Below are positions 56,817 through 64,000 of a stretch of DNA of 64,000 nucleotides, piece by piece. The notes beneath the pieces are model-generated. The model made no database searches, had not been told where the DNA came from, and worked only from the letters and a program-made list of their open reading frames with translations. Origin of the DNA: Escherichia marmotae (GTDB lineage Bacteria; Pseudomonadota; Gammaproteobacteria; Enterobacterales; Enterobacteriaceae); NCBI RefSeq assembly GCF_002900365.1, contig NZ_CP025979.1:2232001-2296000 (forward strand), given 5' to 3'. How positions within the stretch are numbered: position 1 is the first letter of the stretch; each line of letters starts with the position of its first letter. The position numbers and the translations under genes are program-made.

Positions 56817-58388
56817 ATGGACACCTCACTTGCTCATGAGAACGCCCGCCTGCGGGCACTGTTGCAGACGCAACAGGACACCATCCGCCAGATGGCTGAA
56901 TACAACCGCCTGCTCTCACAGCGGGTGGCGGCTTATGCTTCCGAAATCAACCGGCTGAAGGCGCTGGTTGCGAAACTGCAACGTATGCAGTTCGGTAAAA
57001 GCTCAGAAAAACTTCGTGCAAAAACCGAACGGCAGATACAGGAAGCACAGGAGCGAATCAGCGCACTTCAGGAAGAAATGGCGGAAACGCTGGGTGAGCA
57101 ATATGACCCGGTACTGCCATCCGCCCTGCGCCAGTCTTCAGCCCGTAAACCGTTACCGGCCTCACTTCCCCGTGAAACCCGGGTTATCCGGCCGGAAGAG
57201 GAATGCTGTCCTGCCTGTGGTGGTGAACTCAGTTCTCTGGGATGTGATGTGTCAGAGCAACTGGAGCTTATCAGCAGCGCCTTTAAGGTTATCGAAACAC
57301 AACGTCCGAAACAGGCCTGTTGCCGGTGCGACCATATCGTGCAGGCACCAGTACCTTCAAAACCCATTGCACGCAGTTATGCCGGAGCGGGGCTTCTGGC
57401 CCATGTTGTCACCGGGAAATATGCAGACCATCTGCCGTTATACCGCCAGTCAGAAATATACCGTCGTCAGGGAGTGGAGCTGAGCCGTGCCACACTGGGG
57501 CGCTGGACAGGTGCTGTTGCTGAACTGCTGGAGCCGCTGTATGACGTCCTGCGCCAGTATGTGCTGATGCCCGGTAAAGTCCATGCTGATGATATCCCCG
57601 TCCCGGTCCAGGAGCCGGGCAGCGGTAAAACCCGGACAGCCCGGCTGTGGGTCTACGTCCGTGATGACCGTAACGCCGGTTCACAGATGCCCCCGGCGGT
57701 CTGGTTCGCGTACAGTCCGGACCGGAAAGGTATCCATCCACAAAATCACCTGGCCGGTTACAGCGGTGTGCTTCAGGCCGATGCTTACGGTGGTTACCGG
57801 GCGTTATACGAATCCGGCAGAATAACGGAAGCCGCGTGTATGGCTCATGCCCGGAGAAAAATCCACGATGTGCATGCAAGAGCGCCCACCTACATCACCA
57901 CGGAAGCCCTGCAGCGTATCGGTGAACTGTATGCCATCGAGGCAGAGGTCCGGGGCTGTTCAGCAGAACAGCGTCTGGCGGCAAGAAAAGCCAGAGCCGC
58001 GCCACTGATGCAGTCACTGTATGACTGGATACAGCAACAGATGAAAACACTGTCGCGTCACTCAGATACGGCAAAAGCGTTCGCATACCTGCTGAAACAG
58101 TGGGATGCACTGAACGTGTACTGCAGTAATGGCTGGGTGGAAATCGACAACAACATCGCAGAGAACGCCTTACGGGGAGTGGCCGTAGGCCGGAAAAACT
58201 GGATGTTCGCGGGTTCCGACAGCGGTGGTGAACATGCGGCGGTGTTGTACTCGCTGATCGGCACATGCCGTCTGAACAATGTGGAGCCAGAAAAGTGGCT
58301 GCGTTACGTCATTGAACATATCCAGGACTGGCCGGCAAACCGGGTACGCGATCTGTTGCCCTGGAAAGTTGATCTGAGCTCTCAGTAA
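56817..58388 (+). CDS. tnpC: IS66 transposase TnpC, copy 2
   Basis: 523 residues, full length. Coiled-coil start, zinc-ribbon CCPACGGEL and CCRCDH, DDE residues in HADDIPVPV, QADAYGGY and EIDNNIAENALR. Differs from copy 1 at a handful of residues (KQACC, RALYE, PTYITT). Ends 30 bp before the IS terminus. Confidence 0.95.
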   Translation: MDTSLAHENARLRALLQTQQDTIRQMAEYNRLLSQRVAAYASEINRLKALVAKLQRMQFGKSSEKLRAKTERQIQEAQERISALQEEMAETLGEQYDPVLPSALRQSSARKPLPASLPRETRVIRPEEECCPACGGELSSLGCDVSEQLELISSAFKVIETQRPKQACCRCDHIVQAPVPSKPIARSYAGAGLLAHVVTGKYADHLPLYRQSEIYRRQGVELSRATLGRWTGAVAELLEPLYDVLRQYVLMPGKVHADDIPVPVQEPGSGKTRTARLWVYVRDDRNAGSQMPPAVWFAYSPDRKGIHPQNHLAGYSGVLQADAYGGYRALYESGRITEAACMAHARRKIHDVHARAPTYITTEALQRIGELYAIEAEVRGCSAEQRLAARKARAAPLMQSLYDWIQQQMKTLSRHSDTAKAFAYLLKQWDALNVYCSNGWVEIDNNIAENALRGVAVGRKNWMFAGSDSGGEHAAVLYSLIGTCRLNNVEPEKWLRYVIEHIQDWPANRVRDLLPWKVDLSSQ

Positions 58389-58480
58389 ATATCAATACGG
58401 TTCTGACGAGCCGCTTACGATTGTGTTGTCATTGCGCTGTCCTTTAGTTGTTTGAGTATTAAAGGGCAGCGCCAAACATT

Positions 58481-58500
58481 GGTCTGCCCTGTGGCAGACC
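58481..58500. other. Perfect inverted repeat between yafD and yafE
   Basis: GGTCTGCC, loop CTGT, GGCAGACC: a perfect 8-bp stem 10 bp after the yafD stop, without a T-run. It could be an intercistronic RNA hairpin of the yafD-yafE transcript, modulating expression of yafE or mRNA stability. Confidence 0.5.
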
Positions 58501-58509
58501 TGACATACC

Positions 58510-59310
58510 TTATTTATCAGGCTTGCCGGGACCGAATTCAACGAGTAGCGGATTGTGATCGGAAGCGCGCGTAACCAGTACGGAAGCTTCACTAACATTC
58601 AGCCCACGGTAGAAAACAAAGTCGAGCGGACGACCAAACGCCCGACGGCGTTGATCATCAGTAAAACGCACCTGACGCAGCGACATTTCCCGCGCAAAGC
58701 GGTATAAGGCATTCATCCTTCTACGGCTCCAGGCATTGAAATCTCCCGCCATAATGACCGGGCCGCTGTGGTGGGCTATCTGATCGCCAATAGGAAGTAA
58801 CTGCTTACTATAGACATCCACGCCCAGGCTGAAGTTAACGGCATGAATATTCACCACCATCAATAAACGCGTATCTGGCAATGGGTAGACCGTCACCAGC
58901 GCCGACTTTGCCAGACGCAAAATAGGTTCTCGTTCACGTAACGGGCAGCAATAAACAGGATGCGCCGCCGAAAGCGTCATAACACCGGAAGGATGTTGTG
59001 GCAGTACGAAAGCAGGCACCTGATCAGCGGCGAGATAGTTAGCGGTCGCAAACTGCACTAACTCTGGTGTTGTTTGCGCTTCCTGCAATAACACCAGATG
59101 CGCATCTTTGCCGTAATTTTTCAGTACCGACAACCATTCAGCACGTTGCTGTTTGTAAATGTTCCACACCAGGATCCGAATACGCTCTTCGGTACTTAAC
59201 GGCTCTCCGGGGGGTAATGCCTGGCCGATGCTCGCAAAAGACCCTGGCGGTAAGATCCTTTCCGCAGGTTGTCCGGCAACATAGCGCATGGCATAGGTGT
59301 TTTTTCGCAC
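58510..59310 (-). CDS. yafD: YafD, endonuclease/exonuclease/phosphatase-family protein
   Basis: 266 residues (GTG start; MRYVAG seven codons in is an alternative). EEP-fold landmarks: VWNIYKQ (metal-binding Asn), LLQEAQTT (Glu), MAGDFNAWS (catalytic Asp/Asn) and the final RASDHNPLLVE (Asp-His). The activity in E. coli is not established from sequence; the Salmonella homologue is linked to survival in egg albumen. Divergent from yafC; yafE follows. Confidence 0.92.
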   Translation of the reverse strand: MRKNTYAMRYVAGQPAERILPPGSFASIGQALPPGEPLSTEERIRILVWNIYKQQRAEWLSVLKNYGKDAHLVLLQEAQTTPELVQFATANYLAADQVPAFVLPQHPSGVMTLSAAHPVYCCPLREREPILRLAKSALVTVYPLPDTRLLMVVNIHAVNFSLGVDVYSKQLLPIGDQIAHHSGPVIMAGDFNAWSRRRMNALYRFAREMSLRQVRFTDDQRRRAFGRPLDFVFYRGLNVSEASVLVTRASDHNPLLVEFGPGKPDK

Positions 59311-59551
59311 TTTTGACTTTGAAACCTCTATTACGTCAACCCTTCCGCACTCGGGAGGGTTCTACTGTTATAGGGATTTTAGCTCACTCTTTCAACGAGC
59401 AATTGTATATTGTTATGTAAGCAAGTGCTTACATCGGACAGAATTTGGCTCATCATTGATGATCATTAAATCGGATGACTTATCACCTGTCCGAATGGTT
59501 TAATAACAAATAAATTCAAAATCTCTTTTATATTTTGCAACAGGAGCAAAA

Positions 59552-60466
59552 ATGAAAGCCACGTCGGAAGAACTCGCCATTTTTGTTTCGGTAGTCGAAA
59601 GCGGAAGTTTTAGCCGGGCGGCAGAACAATTAGGACAAGCGAACTCTGCGGTAAGCCGGGCGGTGAAAAATCTGGAGATGAAACTTGGCGTTAGCCTGCT
59701 TAATCGCACCACGCGGCAACTTAGCCTGACGGAGGAAGGGGAACGTTATTTTCGGCGTGTGCAGTCGATTTTGCAGGAAATGGCCGCAGCAGAATCAGAA
59801 ATCATGGAGACACGTAATACGCCACGCGGACTGTTACGAATCGATGCCGCGACCCCCGTGATATTGCACTTTCTGATGCCGTTGATTAAACCATTTCGTG
59901 AACGCTATCCGGAAGTTACTTTATCGCTAGTCTCCTCCGAAACCATTATTAATTTGATTGAAAGAAAAGTGGATGTTGCGATTCGCGCCGGCGCATTAAC
60001 GGATTCCAGCCTCCGAGCCAGACCGTTGTTTAACAGCTATCGAAAAATTATCGCCTCCCCCGATTATATTGCCCGCCACGGGAAGCCAGAAACTATCGAC
60101 GATTTAAAGCAGCATGTTTGCCTGGGATTCACTGAACCAGCCTCCCTCAATACCTGGCCGATAGCCTGTAGCGATGGGCAATTACATGAGGTGAAGTACG
60201 GTTTGTCATCCAATAGCGGGGAAACGCTGAAACAGCTTTGCCTGAGTGGCAACGGGATCGCGTGTTTGTCTGACTATATGATCGACAAAGAAATTGCACG
60301 TGGTGAACTGGTAGAGTTAATGGCAGATAGAGTACTGCCAGTGGAAATGCCTTTCAGCGCCGTTTATTACAGCGACCGTGCAGTGAGCACCCGTATACGA
60401 GCCTTTATCGATTTCCTTAGTGAGCATATAAAAACAGCTCCCGGAGGAGCTGTCAGAGAAGTTTAA
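59552..60466 (+). CDS. yafC: YafC, LysR-type transcriptional regulator
   Basis: 304 residues. N-terminal winged helix-turn-helix (LAIFVSVVESGSFSRAAEQL and NSAVSRAVKNLEMKLGVSLL, the LysR pattern), then the substrate-binding domain with PRGLLRIDAATPV and GNGIACLSDYM. Effector and targets unknown. RBS CAGGAG. Its 3' end overlaps convergent dkgB by 4 bp; a GGAGGAGCT-type hairpin lies in the last codons. Confidence 0.92.
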   Translation: MKATSEELAIFVSVVESGSFSRAAEQLGQANSAVSRAVKNLEMKLGVSLLNRTTRQLSLTEEGERYFRRVQSILQEMAAAESEIMETRNTPRGLLRIDAATPVILHFLMPLIKPFRERYPEVTLSLVSSETIINLIERKVDVAIRAGALTDSSLRARPLFNSYRKIIASPDYIARHGKPETIDDLKQHVCLGFTEPASLNTWPIACSDGQLHEVKYGLSSNSGETLKQLCLSGNGIACLSDYMIDKEIARGELVELMADRVLPVEMPFSAVYYSDRAVSTRIRAFIDFLSEHIKTAPGGAVREV

Positions 60467-61266
60467 TCCCATTCAGGAGCCAGACCTTCCGGACTTACGA
60501 GGCGGTCGTTGCAATCCAGCGTGGCGATCGCTTTTTTGTCTTCGGCATCAAGCTGTAAATTTACTGCCTGCAGGTTACTCTCCAGATTTTCGCGTTTAGT
60601 AGAAGAAGGAATAACCGAGTAACCTTCCCCCATCGCCCATGCCAGAATCACTTGTGCCGGAGTCGCATTGTGTTTCGCGGCGATACGAGCAATAACCTCA
60701 TCTTTCAATGCCTTCCCATAAGCCAGCGTCATGTAGGAGGTAATATGAATGTCGTGCTGTTTAGCCCAATCGACCACTTTATGGTTTTGCAGATAAGGAG
60801 AGAGCTCAATCTGGTTGGTGGCGATGTTTTCAGCGCCAACAGCAGTAATCGCTTTTTCCATCAACGGGATGGTGAAGTTGGAAATACCGATCTCACGCGT
60901 CAGCCCTTGTTTTTTCGCTTCCAGCAGCGCCTGCATAAACTCTTCTACTGATACCGCATCATTTGGTGATGGCCAATGGATCAGTGTCAGATCGACATAA
61001 TCGGTACGTAATTTTTGCAGACTATCCTTCAAACTCGGGATCAGTTTGTCTTTGCTGAGATTTTCAATCCAGATTTTAGTGGTGATATAGAGTTCATTAC
61101 GTGGTATGCCGCTTTCTGCAATCGCCTGACCTACAGCAGCTTCGTTATCATAGATTTGTGCGGTATCAATTGCGCGATAGCCAAGTTCCAGCGCGGTTTT
61201 TACTGATGCAATAACAACGTCATCCTTCAGACGGAAAGTACCTAAACCAAATGCAGGGATAGCCAT
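60463..61266 (-). CDS. dkgB: 2,5-didehydrogluconate reductase B (aldo-keto reductase, methylglyoxal reductase)
   Basis: 267 residues, AKR fold with catalytic Asp34, Tyr39 (DTAQIYD), Lys64 (TTKIW) and His97 (IHWPSP); NADPH-binding block VIPSSTKRENLESN near the C-terminus. Reduces 2,5-diketo-gluconate and aldehydes such as methylglyoxal. RBS AAGAGGC precedes the ATG. Single gene after the rrnH terminator region. Confidence 0.96.
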   Translation of the reverse strand: MAIPAFGLGTFRLKDDVVIASVKTALELGYRAIDTAQIYDNEAAVGQAIAESGIPRNELYITTKIWIENLSKDKLIPSLKDSLQKLRTDYVDLTLIHWPSPNDAVSVEEFMQALLEAKKQGLTREIGISNFTIPLMEKAITAVGAENIATNQIELSPYLQNHKVVDWAKQHDIHITSYMTLAYGKALKDEVIARIAAKHNATPAQVILAWAMGEGYSVIPSSTKRENLESNLQAVNLQLDAEDKKAIATLDCNDRLVSPEGLAPEWD

Positions 61267-61388
61267 AATATGCCTCTTTTAATGATATGTTCGTTAACTG
61301 AGATGATTATGGACTTCAGATTGTTGCGGAAAAAGAGCGTAAAATGCAGAGGATTTTTGCGATTCTGGCAATAATGAAATTGCAGACG

Positions 61389-61416
61389 AAAAAAAACCTC
61401 GAGCGTTAACTCGAGG
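61389..61416 (-). terminator. Terminator of the rRNA operon after aspU
   Basis: On the minus strand CCTCGAG, loop TTAACG, CTCGAGG followed by eight T. It lies 13 bp after the aspU 3' end. Confidence 0.9.
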
Positions 61417-61428
61417 CTTCTTAATAAG

Positions 61429-61505
61429 TGGCGGAACGGACGGGACTCGAACCCGCGACCCCCTGCGTGACAGGCAGGTATTCTAACCGACTGAACTACC
61501 GCTCC
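61429..61505 (-). tRNA. aspU: tRNA-Asp(GTC), aspU, distal to rrnH
   Basis: 77 nt on the minus strand with GGAGCGGTAGTTCAG start, CTGTCAC anticodon loop and CCA encoded. The variable region reads GGGGGTCGCGGG, the standard form. Located between 5S and the operon terminator, as in rrnH. Confidence 0.97.
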
Positions 61506-61557
61506 ACCGAATTCTTTTACAACCACCAGTTTTATGACCGGCTTACTGCTAAATTTG

Positions 61558-61677
61558 ATGCCTGGCAGTTCCCTACTCTCGCATGGGGAGACCCCACACT
61601 ACCATCGGCGCTACGGCGTTTCACTTCTGAGTTCGGCATGGGGTCAGGTGGGACCACCGCGCTATCTCCGCCAGGCA
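61558..61677 (-). rRNA. rrfH: 5S ribosomal RNA (rrnH)
   Basis: 120 nt on the minus strand, from TGCCTGGCGGAGATAGCGCGG to the 3' end CTGCCAGGCAT; the two termini pair. Bases 11-14 read AGAT where the usual E. coli 5S has CAGT or a similar variant. The remainder is the usual E. coli sequence. Confidence 0.95.
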
Positions 61678-61768
61678 AATTCTGTTTATTAACCCGCTTT
61701 CGCCGGCTAATCTAATCTGTATCAGGCTGAAAATCTTCTCTCATCCGCCAAAACATCTTCGGCGTTGT

Positions 61769-64000
<2,232 letters not shown>

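Larger units (their letters stand above)
55720..58418 (+). mobile_element. IS66-family insertion sequence, copy 2 (2,699 bp), ISEc8-like
   Basis: Ends GTAACCGGCTCATTTAAACC and, inverted, GTAAGCGGCTCGTCAGAACC. Flanked by the 8-bp duplication GATTGTGT (55712-55719 and 58419-58426) within codons 3-5 of yafE. Same length as copy 1 but with substitutions, including a stop early in tnpA, so probably not autonomous. Confidence 0.95.
54955..58432 (-). pseudogene. yafE: yafE, SAM-dependent methyltransferase gene interrupted by IS66 copy 2
   Basis: The gene starts at ATG 58432 (MTTQS), is broken by the IS after 14 bases and continues at 55719 with HHDHVEKQF, to the stop at 54955. Without the IS and one duplicate it would be 256 residues. 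The downstream part keeps a full class I methyltransferase core: VLDMGCGAGHASF (motif I), ECLPFADRSFDIVISRY and VLKPGGLLIVMD. A GTG at 55650 could start a shortened 231-residue product lacking only the N-terminus, if any promoter reads in. Downstream gene of the yafD-yafE pair. Confidence 0.93.

Overview
The window is chromosomal DNA of an Escherichia coli (or Shigella) strain. It carries the K-12-like gene neighbourhood lfhA - yafL - yafK - yafJ - gmhA - fadE - ivy - yafV at the left and tRNA-Asp(aspV) - dnaQ - rnhA - yafS - gloB - mltD - yafE - yafD - yafC - dkgB - aspU - 5S - 23S (rrnH) at the right. Compared with the usual K-12 map the window reads in reverse orientation. Most backbone proteins look near-identical, from memory, to their E. 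coli counterparts.

Between yafV and aspV, where K-12 has only a few genes, lies an island of about 41 kb (8.5-49.2 kb). Its core (about 22.6-49.0 kb) is a complete type VI secretion system in two divergent arms. The leftward arm runs clpV, tssB, tssC, a putative amidase with its periplasmic partner, hcp, tssJ, tssK, tssL (with an OmpA-like domain), a lysozyme-like protein, two tiny membrane proteins, tssM, tagF, a putative zinc-metallopeptidase effector with a small exported partner, vgrG, a degenerate effector/immunity remnant, an Eag chaperone and a PAAR-Rhs toxin with its immunity gene. The rightward arm runs tagK (FHA-like), tagJ, tssE, tssF, tssG, tssA and ends just before aspV. All thirteen core Tss components are present, counting hcp (TssD) and vgrG (TssI), so the apparatus looks intact.

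The left end of the island (8.5-22.4 kb) is an Rhs toxin/immunity region in decay. It holds an orphan immunity-type gene with a toxin-tip remnant, a second PAAR-Rhs gene with a truncated 5' end, an in-frame stop and a frameshift, a frameshifted small immunity gene, a scrambled Rhs-core fragment, and a SymE-like toxin remnant. The large Rhs gene is uninterrupted up to the core/toxin junction, where a run of eight G separates the core frame from the toxin frame.

Two insertion sequences are each present twice in inverted orientation around the island: an IS256-family element of 1,315 bp (9132-10446 and 53617-54931) and an IS66-family element of 2,699 bp (14634-17332 and 55720-58418). Flanking 8-bp duplications show that the right-hand IS66 copy interrupts yafE after five codons, the right-hand IS256 copy splits the mltD terminator hairpin, and the left-hand IS66 copy interrupts a gene remnant. 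The left-hand IS256 copy has no duplication and probably marks a deletion.

The right end holds the 3' part of an rRNA operon on the minus strand: partial 23S, 5S, tRNA-Asp and a terminator.
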